DNA from: an uncultured Bacteroidaceae bacterium
Lineage (GTDB): Bacteria; Bacteroidota; Bacteroidia; Bacteroidales; Bacteroidaceae
Assembly (NCBI GenBank): GCA_944320965.1
Contig: CALUJO010000005.1
Span: 1 to 64,000 of the forward strand
Direction of reading: 5' to 3'
DNA length: 64,000 bases
Shown in pieces: positions 7,290-16,014 of the stretch; positions within the stretch are counted from its first letter, which is position 1; every line of letters starts with the position of its first letter. The notes beneath the pieces are model-generated. The model was not told where the DNA came from. It was given only the letters and a program-made list of their open reading frames with translations, and made no database searches. Both the position numbers and the translations under genes were made by a program.

Positions 7290-8003
7290 TTATTCGTTTA
7301 CTCCGTATCCGAACAGGGCAAAGTCGCCTTTGCAAGGGTCGTCGCTCCATATTTGCCTTAGTGCGACGGTTATTTCTTCGGCTGCCTTTCTGTCGGCAGA
7401 ACTCCTCTTTGTCATTCCGAGCTGTTTTGCTATTCTGAATACGTGTGTGTCAAGCGGTATAATCAGGCATGACGGCGATATTTTTTGCCATATGCCGAAG
7501 TCTACGATTCCGTCACGTCTGACCATCCATCTGAGGAACATTGCAAGTCGCTTGCATGCCGACTGTTCTGTGTACGGTATTCCGTTTATTCCGTCAAAAA
7601 GCTGCTGCAAAGCATTTATAGGGTCGGATGAGGTTGATATAACGGCATGTTCCATATCGTCAAATTCGGTATATACCTTTTCAAGACGCTGGCAGAAACT
7701 GTAAAGGTCGGAGTATTTGAAGAAACGGTAGAACGAACCTTCACGGTCTTTGTATATGGAATATTTTCCTTTCATTATGAACTCATAAGGCTCTCCTTCC
7801 ATATCCTTGTGGACTTCCTCAGCCTTTTTCAGAATCTGTTTCCTGTTTCCGTATGCAATCCATGCGGTTATAAAAGCCGAAATCTCAATGTCCTTTTTTT
7901 CGGTAAACCGGTGAGGAAAACTTACCGGGTCGGCAGGAATGAAATCTTTAGTATTGTATTCTTCAGCCCATTCAATGAGTCTGTTTTCCAAAGTCTTTTC
8001 CAT
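7290..8003 (-). CDS. TIGR02757 family (DUF2400) protein
   Basis: This 237-residue protein matches the Bacteroidetes/Spirochaete family TIGR02757. The N-terminus has DPVSFPHRFTEKKDIEISAF, followed by ITAWIAYGNRKQI, FLRWMVRRD and GIWQKISPSCLIIPLDTHVFRIAK. The central part resembles the HhH-type DNA glycosylase fold, with PLDTH in the position of a helix-hairpin region, but no function is established. There is no signal peptide, so it is cytoplasmic. ATG 8003 (MEKTLENRL) is preferred to an in-frame ATG 9 bases earlier (8012); the choice changes only three residues. A TAAAGATA -7-like box lies about 30 bases upstream on the minus strand. Confidence 0.88.
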   Translation of the reverse strand: MEKTLENRLIEWAEEYNTKDFIPADPVSFPHRFTEKKDIEISAFITAWIAYGNRKQILKKAEEVHKDMEGEPYEFIMKGKYSIYKDREGSFYRFFKYSDLYSFCQRLEKVYTEFDDMEHAVISTSSDPINALQQLFDGINGIPYTEQSACKRLAMFLRWMVRRDGIVDFGIWQKISPSCLIIPLDTHVFRIAKQLGMTKRSSADRKAAEEITVALRQIWSDDPCKGDFALFGYGVNE

Positions 8004-8071
8004 AAAAAGCAAAATGTTATTGTTTTATGCTGTAAAGATAGGAAAATAGCGGATGAAATAAAAAATAAACG

Positions 8072-8107
8072 ATTTCAGATTTATTTCAGAATCGTACAGT
8101 AGGTTTG
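8072..8107 (+). promoter_or_regulatory. promoter region of the PepSY-like gene with 11-bp-spaced direct repeat
   Basis: TAGGTTTG (8100-8107) is a good TAnnTTTG box, 31 bases before the ATG. Just upstream, ATTTCAGA occurs twice, at 8072-8079 and 8083-8090, with an 11-bp period (one helical turn), in the place of a -33 element. This could be a regulator site or chance in A/T-rich DNA. Confidence 0.35.
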
Positions 8108-8137
8108 CAATGTAATAATAATTAAAACAAAAATTTT

Positions 8138-8389
8138 ATGTGGAAGAAATTTATACTGATGTTTGTAATAATGCTGTCAACTGCATTTATGTTCCAGAGT
8201 TGTGAAACAGAAGAAGTGGTATCACCTCCGCCTACAGAGATTGTCCAGTATGTTGAGGCTAATTATCCTGATGCTGAAATAGTAATTGTCAAGTATGACA
8301 AGCGCGACAAAGAGTATGATGTTGTTCTTTCAAATGGTTGGGAACTTACTTTCAACAAGGACTTTAAGCTTATAGATGCGGATATCTAA
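8138..8389 (+). CDS. small PepSY-like lipoprotein
   Basis: This 83-residue protein has a signal peptide with a lipobox-like end (AFMFQSC, Cys22), then one short domain: PTEIVQYVEANYPDAEIVIVKYDKRD, followed by EYDVVLSNGWELTFNKDF. The pattern of helix, I-x-x-Y-D-K and V-x-L-x-x-G-x-x-L/I-x-F matches the PepSY-like putative beta-lactamase-inhibitor fold common in secreted Bacteroides proteins, but with only one copy of the motif instead of two. It should be a periplasmic or outer-membrane lipoprotein of unknown role, and it is transcribed alone before a strong terminator. Confidence 0.8.
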   Translation: MWKKFILMFVIMLSTAFMFQSCETEEVVSPPPTEIVQYVEANYPDAEIVIVKYDKRDKEYDVVLSNGWELTFNKDFKLIDADI

Positions 8390-8424
8390 ATAATGAATCC
8401 GTAAAAATGATAAAAATATTCTTT

Positions 8425-8490
8425 CAAAAAACCTCCTGCCTTTTCACTGAAAACCTTGAATGTTTTTGATGAAAAGGCAGGAGGTTTTTG
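8425..8490. terminator. bidirectional terminator between convergent genes
   Basis: Nearly perfect arms of about 21 bp (8425-8446 and 8470-8490; core CCTCCTGCC/GGCAGGAGG) with A runs on the left and a T run on the right end the PepSY-like gene. They also lie beyond the stop of the convergent MFS gene. Confidence 0.85.
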
Positions 8491-8595
8491 TATAAAACAT
8501 TGTACATATTTTGGGGTTTATATGCGCTTGTTTTTTGTTTACAGAAAGTCTTATCTGGTTTTCTTTTAAATTTTTTGTTCCAGATAAAAATGAAT

Positions 8596-9783
8596 TTATC
8601 GTTTCCTGTTTTCATTTGCCGCAAGAGTGATAATCAGTGATGTCATTACAAGAAGTGCGCCAACCATTGCCGTACCTGCCCATTCCATCTTTTCCCAGGC
8701 AAATCCTGCAAGCAGTGTGCCGATTGAACCTCCAATGAAATATGTTGTCATGAATATGGTGTTCATTCTGTTTGAAGCTTGAGGGCATAGTCTGAACATG
8801 AGTGTCTGGTTACTCAGCTGTATGCACTGCATGCCTATGTCAATTATTATAATTCCTGCTATTATTGATGCATAGTGATTTCCGCCGAAGTAGAGCAGTG
8901 ACCACGCAAGCAGCATAAGCATGCATCCGGTTATATTGAACTTCCTTGCTCCGAGCTTGTCAATATACTGTCCGAGGAATGATGCCGATATGGCTCCGGC
9001 AATACCGCAAAGTCCAAGAATACCGACAATATCGCTGCCGGCATTGAATGGTTCCTGTGCCATCTTGAAAGCAAGGCACGACCACATTGCAAGGAATGCT
9101 CCGAAGGCAACTGCCGAACGAACGGCATACAGGCGCAGCAACGGGTAATCTGCCACAAGTTTGAACAGAGAGCGCAAAAGACTTGGATAGTTTCCCTTGA
9201 ATGTTGGTTTTATGTCAGGAATTACTTTTATGCAAACAATTGCCGAAACAAACATCATTATTGCCGCAATCAGATACATTTCGCGCCAGCCAAGCCAATC
9301 ACCTATAAGTCCGCTGATAATTCTAGAACCGAGTATTCCTGTCAGCAGTCCCGAAAGTACAATACCCACGTTCTTGCCTTTTGTTTCGGGAGTGGAGTAT
9401 ATTGCCGCTATCGGTATGAATATCTGCGGAATGACTGAGCATATACCTGTCAGGAACGATGCAGCCAGCAGGATGTTAATGTCCGGTGCAAACGAAATTG
9501 TAAGGAGTGAGATTATAAGAATCGTGAAGTTGGATATGACAATATTCCTGCGCTGGAACAGGTCGCCAAGCGGGATAACAAAAAGCAATCCCATGGCATA
9601 TCCTATCTGCGATACCATTGCAATCATATTACTCAGAAAGTCGGAAACATTAAGCTCCTCCTTAATCATGTTCAGCAGTGGCTGGTTGTAGTAAAGGTTG
9701 GCAACCGAAATACCTGCCACAATACTCATTGTCATAAGCAGTTTCTTTGACAAACCGCCGTTTTCTTTCAGCTCTGTTCTCAT
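8596..9783 (-). CDS. MFS transporter (DHA1/YgaY-like)
   Basis: This 395-residue protein has twelve predicted membrane helices and the major-facilitator loop motif GDLFQRRN between helices 2 and 3. The N-terminal GISVANLYYNQPLLNMI segment is typical of a drug:H+ antiporter-like branch that includes YgaY/YhhS-type proteins. It probably exports a small molecule or drug; the substrate is not readable. It is monocistronic and divergent from rtcB, with a good -7 box at 9814-9821. The start at 9783 gives a short polar N-terminus before helix 1. Confidence 0.9.
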   Translation of the reverse strand: MRTELKENGGLSKKLLMTMSIVAGISVANLYYNQPLLNMIKEELNVSDFLSNMIAMVSQIGYAMGLLFVIPLGDLFQRRNIVISNFTILIISLLTISFAPDINILLAASFLTGICSVIPQIFIPIAAIYSTPETKGKNVGIVLSGLLTGILGSRIISGLIGDWLGWREMYLIAAIMMFVSAIVCIKVIPDIKPTFKGNYPSLLRSLFKLVADYPLLRLYAVRSAVAFGAFLAMWSCLAFKMAQEPFNAGSDIVGILGLCGIAGAISASFLGQYIDKLGARKFNITGCMLMLLAWSLLYFGGNHYASIIAGIIIIDIGMQCIQLSNQTLMFRLCPQASNRMNTIFMTTYFIGGSIGTLLAGFAWEKMEWAGTAMVGALLVMTSLIITLAANENRKR

Positions 9784-9813
9784 CCTTAGTACACGTTTTT
9801 ATCAATTTCGCGG

Positions 9814-9821
9814 CAAAGGTA
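9814..9821 (-). promoter_or_regulatory. -7 box for the MFS gene
   Basis: TACCTTTG on the minus strand matches TAnnTTTG exactly and lies about 30 bases before the start codon. No clear TTTG was seen 19 bases upstream. Confidence 0.45.
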
Positions 9822-9976
9822 TGGATTTTAACTCTGTAAATTCTGAATGTAGGTAACTAAATTTTTGTATAAGCTTTATGTCATATGAATTTATTATAAA
9901 ATGAAAGGTATTGATTTTTTAGATGTATGCCTTATTTTGGCATAGCTAACTGCTAATTTTGCCGGAAACAAACGTA

Positions 9977-10004
9977 TTTGTTTTAGACATGAGTGATATT
10001 TTTG
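9977..10004 (+). promoter_or_regulatory. promoter candidate of rtcB
   Basis: TTTG at 9977-9980 and TATTTTTG at 9997-10004 (16-base spacer) lie 31 bases before the rtcB ATG. A second TAATTTTG box at 9954-9961 could serve an alternative start. Confidence 0.4.
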
Positions 10005-10035
10005 ATAGAATATAGACAATTAAGATATTATCGTT

Positions 10036-11301
10036 ATGAAAGAAATAGAAGGTTATGATGTAAAGATTTTCACGGACAATGTGGAAGAAAGTGCAATAGA
10101 GCAAATAAGAAGACTACTTTCCGTTGATGTTTTCAGCAATTGCAAAATAAGGATAATGCCTGATGTTCATGCAGGTGCCGGGTGTGTTATAGGTTTTACT
10201 GGAAATCTTGGTGATAGAGTTATCCCGAATATTGTAGGTGTTGATATAGGATGCGGTATTGCCGTACAGCCTTTTGTTTGTAAGAAAGAAATTGATTTTC
10301 ACAGCTTTAATGAATATATTGTTAAGAATATACCTTCGGGCAGGGATTACAGGACAATTGATTATAATCCTTTGCCGGGAGCCTATACAGAGAAATATGT
10401 TGAGGCAAAGCAACTTGTAACGGAACTGCGTTGTTACCGCGAATTGAAAGAAATAGGAAGGCTTTATAAGGCAATAGCTTCACTTGGGGGCGGAAATCAT
10501 TTTATTGAAATAGATAAGGACAGCAATGGTCTGTATTATCTTGTAGTGCATACCGGCAGCAGGAATTTGGGAAAGCAGGTTGCTATGATTTATCAGCGAC
10601 TTGCGGTTAAATGCCAGTCGGGATGGGATGAACTTGTAAGGGAAAAGAATCGTCTTATAGAAGAATATAAATCTGCGGGAAGAAGATCTGAACTGAAGGA
10701 TGTTGTCAGGAATTTGCACAATTCCTTTAAAATGAGGCGCCCTTCAATACCGGAAGATTTATGTTATCTTGAAAAAGAATTCCGTGATGATTACCTGCAC
10801 GATATGCATATCTGCCAGAAATGGGCACAGATAAACAGAAGAATGATAATTGATATGCTGTATGATTTTCTTGTAAGAAACGGTTTTGCAGAAAATATTG
10901 AAAAGGTTGGTTACTTTGAAAGTGTGCATAATTATATCAGTGATAACAATATAATACGCAAGGGAGCCATTTCTGCCCGAAAAGGTGAAAAGTGTATTAT
11001 ACCGTTAAATATGAGAGACGGTTCACTGATATGTATCGGTAAAGGTAATGAGGACTGGAATTGTTCAGCACCACATGGAGCCGGCAGAATAATGAGTCGC
11101 AAGCAGGCTTTCAATGACGTTTCAATGGCTGATTTCAAAGAATCAATGGAAGGTATATATAGTGAAACCGTATCAGAGGCAACAAAAGATGAATCTCCAA
11201 TGGTATATAAGCCAAAGGATGAGATTATTCTGAATATTGAAGACACTGTGGAAATAATAAATACAATCAAGCCTGTATTTAATTTCAAGGCGGCCGAGTA
11301 A
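10036..11301 (+). CDS. rtcB: RtcB family RNA-splicing ligase
   Basis: This 421-residue protein has the RtcB active-site set: MPDVHAG near residues 41-47, VGVDIGCG with the metal-binding Cys73, SLGGGNHFIE, VHTGSRNLG, and APHGAGRIMSR in which His347 is the residue guanylylated by GTP. RtcB joins RNA 3'-phosphate or 2',3'-cyclic phosphate to 5'-OH ends with GTP and Mn2+. Bacterial versions repair cleaved tRNA or rRNA. No archease, RtcA or RtcR-type regulator is next to it. It is a single-gene unit with its own promoter and terminator. ATG 10036 fits the short N-terminus. Confidence 0.93.
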   Translation: MKEIEGYDVKIFTDNVEESAIEQIRRLLSVDVFSNCKIRIMPDVHAGAGCVIGFTGNLGDRVIPNIVGVDIGCGIAVQPFVCKKEIDFHSFNEYIVKNIPSGRDYRTIDYNPLPGAYTEKYVEAKQLVTELRCYRELKEIGRLYKAIASLGGGNHFIEIDKDSNGLYYLVVHTGSRNLGKQVAMIYQRLAVKCQSGWDELVREKNRLIEEYKSAGRRSELKDVVRNLHNSFKMRRPSIPEDLCYLEKEFRDDYLHDMHICQKWAQINRRMIIDMLYDFLVRNGFAENIEKVGYFESVHNYISDNNIIRKGAISARKGEKCIIPLNMRDGSLICIGKGNEDWNCSAPHGAGRIMSRKQAFNDVSMADFKESMEGIYSETVSEATKDESPMVYKPKDEIILNIEDTVEIINTIKPVFNFKAAE

Positions 11302-11413
11302 GTTTGTTTGGTTGTATTTAGTCTTATTTCTGATACATATAAAAGATATTGTGGTGAAAGTTGTTATGAAGCTTGTAAATAAAACGAATAACCTGTAAAA
11401 TGCTTTGAAACAA

Positions 11414-11455
11414 AATCGCCTTTACAATGCGATGTAAAGGCGATTAAAGTTTTTG
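11414..11455. terminator. terminator after rtcB
   Basis: A perfect 13-bp stem (AATCGCCTTTACA at 11414-11426, complement at 11433-11445) with a 6-base loop is followed by AAAGTTTTTG. It separates rtcB from the convergent M16 peptidase gene and may serve both. Confidence 0.8.
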
Positions 11456-11474
11456 TATCGGTTATATATACAAA

Positions 11475-14378
11475 TTAGTATCCGAAAATATCCTCACTTG
11501 AAAGAACTGTTACTTTACCGAGAGTCTTGAGATAATTCATGTCAAGGTCCTTGATGTTGCCAAGTATTCCGTAATTGTATTTTCTTCCTTTGACATATTT
11601 CTCCTGTGTAGCCTTGACATCTTTAAGAGTCATGTTCTGAACCTTTTCGAATACAAGTTTATCCTGTGGTTCTGTCAGACCAAGGTCGCGGTCGCTCAGA
11701 TAACTCCAAAGAACATATTCGCGTACAGTACGCTCTGTTCTTATACTGTTAATTAGTGATTCCTTTGCAACTGTGAATGCTGCCTCAGATTCCGGCATAT
11801 TGTTTATGATTTCATCAAAAGCCTGTATAGCCTGTTTCATCTTGTCGTTCTGTGTGGCAATGAATGCAAAATATGAATATGTATCATTACTATATCCTGG
11901 ACTTGTCATAAATGCATCAGATGAGTAGGCTAGTCCGCGTGCTTCGCGCATTTCCTGGAATACAATACTGTTCATTCCTCCACCGAAATATTGATTGTAA
12001 AGAGTAATTTCCGGAGTAAGTGAAGGATTGAATTCATCACCATTGTTTGAATATTGCAGATAGTAAAGCTGCTTTGCATCATACTGTGCCAGATATACAT
12101 TGCTTTCGTCTGTAATCTGTTTAACTGCATGTTTCTTTTCAAGGGGCTGTAGCTTGTCGGATGTTTTGTGATTCTTGTCCAAAGCGGCAATAACTTCATC
12201 CATTTTCATAGGACCGTAATAAAGTATTTCGTGTTCCTTGTCAATAAATGAACGTGTCTTTTGTAGAAGTTCTTCAGAAGTGACTTCTTTTATCTTGTCA
12301 TTAGGCAATGTTGTTCTTCTGATAAATTCTGGTCCATAGAATATATATCTTTGCAGAGCTCCGAAACAACTTCCCTGATTAAGTTTGGCATTGGCTCTGT
12401 TTTGCAACAGGTCAGTCTTCATATTTTCAAGAATATTTTCGTCAGCCTTACTGCTGTAGATAAGGTCTTCTACAATCTGTATTGCCTTAGTCATATTCTC
12501 ACTCAGTCCGGATATGGAAATATATGTTTCGTTGGCATTAGAGCCCATAGAGAAACTGCAAGCTATACCATACAGCTCGGAAGCAATCTCTTCAGGAGTT
12601 TTCTTATCTGTTCCAAGATAACTTAAATAAGTGAAAGCTGTATTGATCATAGGATCGTTTTCTGTTCCGCTGTTAAATACATAATCAAGCTGGAACAAAT
12701 CGTTTGAAGTGTTCTGTTTGTAAAGCAGTTCAAGACCCTTTCCTGTTTTTGCAATTGACATGTCTTTGTTGTAGTCTACAAATACCGGCTCGATTGGCTT
12801 GACTTGAACAGACTGTATTTCCTTTAGTAAGTTGCTCTGTTCATCACGGTTTGTCATGATAGGAGTAATCTTTGGTGCAGCAATTTTCTGTACGGTCTTG
12901 TCTTCTCCCTGACGTTTATAGATTGCGACATATCCGTTTTCTGTAAGATATTTGTTTGCGAAGTCAACAATGTCCTGTTTTGTATAGTTTTCTATTGCCT
13001 TGAAAGACTTGACATCATTTGCCCATTCATTTCCGTTGATGAAAGAATTTACGTAGTACATGGCTCTTGAATCATTATCCTCGAGAGACTGCATGAAATA
13101 CTTTTTGATGTTGTTCTTTGATGCTTCAACAAGATTTTCGTCAAACTCGCCTTTGCGCAGCTTGTCAACTTCTGCAAGCAGGATATCTTTTACTTCATCA
13201 AGAGTCTGTCCTGTCTTTGGTCTTGAAGATACAACAAATGAACCGTAATCAGGTTGAGAGCTTGCATAACCGTATGCGCCGAGAGTTTTTTGCTGTTGGT
13301 TGATGTTCAGGTCAATTAGCCCTGCCTGTCCGTTATAAAGAACAAAACTGATAAGGTCGTATATGCCGGCATCCTTGTCGGTAGCTCCCGGAAGTCTCCA
13401 ACCCAAAGTAATGTTTTCGGCTTCAAGTCCGTAAACTTCCTTGACTATAGGTGAGGTGATAGGCTGTTCCTTTTCATATTTCAGCTCCGGAATATTTGGA
13501 TTTGGAACCATATCACCAAAGTATTTCTCAATTGTTGCAACCATTTCGTCAGGATTGAAATCACCTGAAACGCAAATAGCCATATTGTTTGGTACATAAT
13601 ATGTCTTGTGGTAGTTCTTTACGTTTGTGATGGACGGGTTTTTCAAATGCTCCTGAGTACCAAGTACAGTCTGTGTTCCGTAAGGATGATGCGGAAACAG
13701 AGCAGCATCAAGCGCTTCGTAAACTTTTCTGCTGTCTTGAGTCAGTGACATATTCTTTTCTTCATAAATGGTTTCAAGCTCGGTATGGAAGCCTCTGATA
13801 ACAGGATTCTTGAATCTGTCAGCCTGTATTCTTGCCCAATTGTCTATCTGGTTTGAAGGAATGTCTTCAACATAAACTGTCATATCCTGGGATGTGAAGG
13901 CATTTGTACCGTCTGCTCCTATTATTGCCATCAGCTTGTCGTATTCATTAGGAATGGAATATTTTGAAGCTTCGTAGCTTATTGAATCAATTGTATGGTA
14001 TATTGCTGCTCTTTCTTTTTCATCTTCAGTGTGTCTGTATGTCTCAAACAGGCTTTCTATCTGGTCAAGCAAAGGTTTCTCTGCCTGATAGTCAGATGTT
14101 CCGAATTGTTCTGTTCCCTTGAACATCAGATGTTCAAAGTAATGTGCCAGACCGGTTGTTTCGGCAGGGTCATTCTTGCCGCCGACTTTCACTGCAATGT
14201 AAGTCTGGATTCTTGGTGTTTCCTTGTTGACACTCATGTAAACTTTCAAACCGTTCTTAAGAGTGTACATCTGAGTGTTAAGCGGGTCACCTGCCACAGT
14301 TTCGTATTTGTTCTGTGAACAGGATGCAACCATCATAAATGCAATGGCGATGGATGCAAAAGAAACGAATTTCTTCAT
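11475..14378 (-). CDS. M16 family zinc metallopeptidase (lipoprotein)
   Basis: This 967-residue protein has the two-lobe pitrilysin layout. The lipobox MVASC ends at Cys20, so it is an envelope lipoprotein. The inverted zinc motif HYFEH is at residues 79-83, with the distal glutamate in the ETIYEEKNMS region. The N-terminal catalytic half is followed by a second, inactive M16-like half starting around residue 520 that contains YLSYLGTDKKTPEEIA and GGGMNSIVFQEMREARGLAY. Such enzymes degrade peptides up to a few kDa. It is transcribed alone, with a TATCTTTG box at 14427-14434 on the minus strand. Confidence 0.92.
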   Translation of the reverse strand: MKKFVSFASIAIAFMMVASCSQNKYETVAGDPLNTQMYTLKNGLKVYMSVNKETPRIQTYIAVKVGGKNDPAETTGLAHYFEHLMFKGTEQFGTSDYQAEKPLLDQIESLFETYRHTEDEKERAAIYHTIDSISYEASKYSIPNEYDKLMAIIGADGTNAFTSQDMTVYVEDIPSNQIDNWARIQADRFKNPVIRGFHTELETIYEEKNMSLTQDSRKVYEALDAALFPHHPYGTQTVLGTQEHLKNPSITNVKNYHKTYYVPNNMAICVSGDFNPDEMVATIEKYFGDMVPNPNIPELKYEKEQPITSPIVKEVYGLEAENITLGWRLPGATDKDAGIYDLISFVLYNGQAGLIDLNINQQQKTLGAYGYASSQPDYGSFVVSSRPKTGQTLDEVKDILLAEVDKLRKGEFDENLVEASKNNIKKYFMQSLEDNDSRAMYYVNSFINGNEWANDVKSFKAIENYTKQDIVDFANKYLTENGYVAIYKRQGEDKTVQKIAAPKITPIMTNRDEQSNLLKEIQSVQVKPIEPVFVDYNKDMSIAKTGKGLELLYKQNTSNDLFQLDYVFNSGTENDPMINTAFTYLSYLGTDKKTPEEIASELYGIACSFSMGSNANETYISISGLSENMTKAIQIVEDLIYSSKADENILENMKTDLLQNRANAKLNQGSCFGALQRYIFYGPEFIRRTTLPNDKIKEVTSEELLQKTRSFIDKEHEILYYGPMKMDEVIAALDKNHKTSDKLQPLEKKHAVKQITDESNVYLAQYDAKQLYYLQYSNNGDEFNPSLTPEITLYNQYFGGGMNSIVFQEMREARGLAYSSDAFMTSPGYSNDTYSYFAFIATQNDKMKQAIQAFDEIINNMPESEAAFTVAKESLINSIRTERTVREYVLWSYLSDRDLGLTEPQDKLVFEKVQNMTLKDVKATQEKYVKGRKYNYGILGNIKDLDMNYLKTLGKVTVLSSEDIFGY

Positions 14379-14426
14379 AAGCTGTCAGTATTAGTTATTA
14401 TATATACTTAAGGTATTTGTATTTTT

Positions 14427-14434
14427 CAAAGATA
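14427..14434 (-). promoter_or_regulatory. -7 box of the M16 peptidase gene
   Basis: TATCTTTG on the minus strand matches TAnnTTTG and lies 48 bases upstream of the ATG. No -33 TTTG was seen at the usual distance. Confidence 0.4.
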
Positions 14435-14532
14435 GGTTGATTTTATTGGAATATCCGGATATTATGGTTAAATAAAACTTTCATTCCGTGAAATGTTGTA
14501 AAAATGAATAGTCTGTTACATTCTGTCTGCCA

Positions 14533-15051
14533 TTATTGATTTGTTATCTTTTCATTGAGTTCCTGGGCGGTAAGTCCAAGGTTCTCTATTCCCATATATG
14601 TGACAATCCCGTTTTCGTTTAATATGTAAATTCGGGGAATCATACTGTTTGCAAATAATGAATAAACATTTCTGTCATAGTCGAAGTATGTTGGAAGTGT
14701 CAGGTTATTTTCTTTCCAGTATTTGTTTACGCTTTCTACCGGTTCTTCTCTTGCAATAGCAATGAAGCAGTAATTTGTGTCTTCTTTAAAATTTTGATAT
14801 GATTCTTCTATTATAGGCAATTCGCGGCGGCAGTCTTCACATTCTGTATGAAAGAATAAAAGAAGTGATTTTTTACCTGTTAAAGATGTTGAATTAAAAA
14901 GATTACCGTTCTGGTCAGGAACTGTAAAATACGGGATTTTGTCTCCTGGATTTATATAGTTTACAGTTTCTGTATTTTCATTTTCTGTAATACACGAGCC
15001 AATTGCAATTATGAATAATGCAATTGTGATATATTTTATATATGCCTTCAT
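14533..15051 (-). CDS. TlpA/AhpC-like thioredoxin-fold lipoprotein
   Basis: This 172-residue protein has a signal peptide with a lipobox ending at Cys20 (AIGSC). It then carries a redoxin domain: PYFTVPDQNGNLFNSTSLTGKKSLLLFF, the active-site pair Cys71-x-x-Cys74 (TECEDCRRELP), and the cis-proline segment MIPRIYILN. CEDC is not the common CGPC or CxPC, but it keeps the CxxC geometry, so it likely acts as an envelope thiol-disulfide reductase. Its start overlaps the stop of the upstream MBL gene by 4 bases, so both are translated from one message. Confidence 0.88.
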   Translation of the reverse strand: MKAYIKYITIALFIIAIGSCITENENTETVNYINPGDKIPYFTVPDQNGNLFNSTSLTGKKSLLLFFHTECEDCRRELPIIEESYQNFKEDTNYCFIAIAREEPVESVNKYWKENNLTLPTYFDYDRNVYSLFANSMIPRIYILNENGIVTYMGIENLGLTAQELNEKITNQ

Positions 15052-15884
15052 TGTATTCTTTGATATTCAGGTGTTAAGTTTATTGTTTCAAGATCTTCGG
15101 GAACATAAATGTTGCCGTTAAAGAAATTGGCTGCTTCTGATGTATATTCTTTCTTTCTTGTTTTTATGGTTCTGTCTTCTGTATGATAGAGTATCAGGTT
15201 CTTGATGTTAAGCTGTCCGGCAAGTTTTCCTGCGTCAAGAGCAGTGCTGTGGTGCTTTTCGTAAGGCTTGAATACTTCTCTGTCCTTGTAAAGGCAGAAA
15301 GCTTCGCACATCATCCAATCAGAATTTTCAACGTATTTTCTGTTAGCCTCATTGAAAGGCTCGTCTCCAAGGCATACGAGTGTCTGCTTGTCTGGAAGTA
15401 TAGCCTTAAATCCGTATTGTTTTTCTTTGGTAGACAGAATGTCAAAACAGGTAAATCTTGTATTTATTGCCTCAAACGTATCTCCGTCTGAGACTGTATT
15501 GAAGATTATTTCCGAACCTATTTTGCATGTTATTTTCTTGGGCAAAGTCATTTTGCATATCCAGTCAAGTACTTCAATGGATTTGTCGTGCGCATATATG
15601 TTAAGTATGCCGCTGTATTTCCCCTGTTGCATTTGCTGTGCTATGATTCGTATTACCCATACAACGCCAAGAATATGGTCGGTGTGAGCATGAGTGACAA
15701 ATATGTCGTGTATAGTGCTTGTTTTTATATCAGCTTTCTCAAGTTGGGATAAGATTCCATTGCCGCCTCCTGCATCTACCAACATTGTCTGTTCTTCATT
15801 TATGATTGCGAAACATGTGTTGTAGCATTTGGTGACAACAGCATTTCCTGTTCCAAGCATTGTAATTTTCAGTTTATCTTTCAT
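15048..15884 (-). CDS. MBL-fold metallohydrolase (RNase Z-like)
   Basis: This 278-residue cytoplasmic protein has the metallo-beta-lactamase fold. KITMLGTGNAVVTKCYNT is followed by the metal motif THAHTDHILG (HAHTDH at 65-70), VCLGDEP and a late ILYHTEDR. The layout and the metal motif with the second Asp resemble the RNase Z/ElaC group, but the exosite arm and the tRNA role cannot be confirmed. It may be a phosphodiesterase or a general hydrolase. ATG 15884 (MKDKLKITMLG) is chosen over an in-frame ATG at 15908, because the fold begins at KITMLG. It is coupled to the thioredoxin-like lipoprotein downstream. Confidence 0.85.
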   Translation of the reverse strand: MKDKLKITMLGTGNAVVTKCYNTCFAIINEEQTMLVDAGGGNGILSQLEKADIKTSTIHDIFVTHAHTDHILGVVWVIRIIAQQMQQGKYSGILNIYAHDKSIEVLDWICKMTLPKKITCKIGSEIIFNTVSDGDTFEAINTRFTCFDILSTKEKQYGFKAILPDKQTLVCLGDEPFNEANRKYVENSDWMMCEAFCLYKDREVFKPYEKHHSTALDAGKLAGQLNIKNLILYHTEDRTIKTRKKEYTSEAANFFNGNIYVPEDLETINLTPEYQRIQ

Positions 15885-16014
15885 AAGGCAACTGTTTTTG
15901 TCATACATGCAAAGTTAAGCTTTTTGGCAGACAAAATAGGTGAGTTTTGATTTTATATATTACTTTGTTGGAGGATATAAGCCTTTTATATTGATTAATG
16001 TATTGTTTGTGTTG

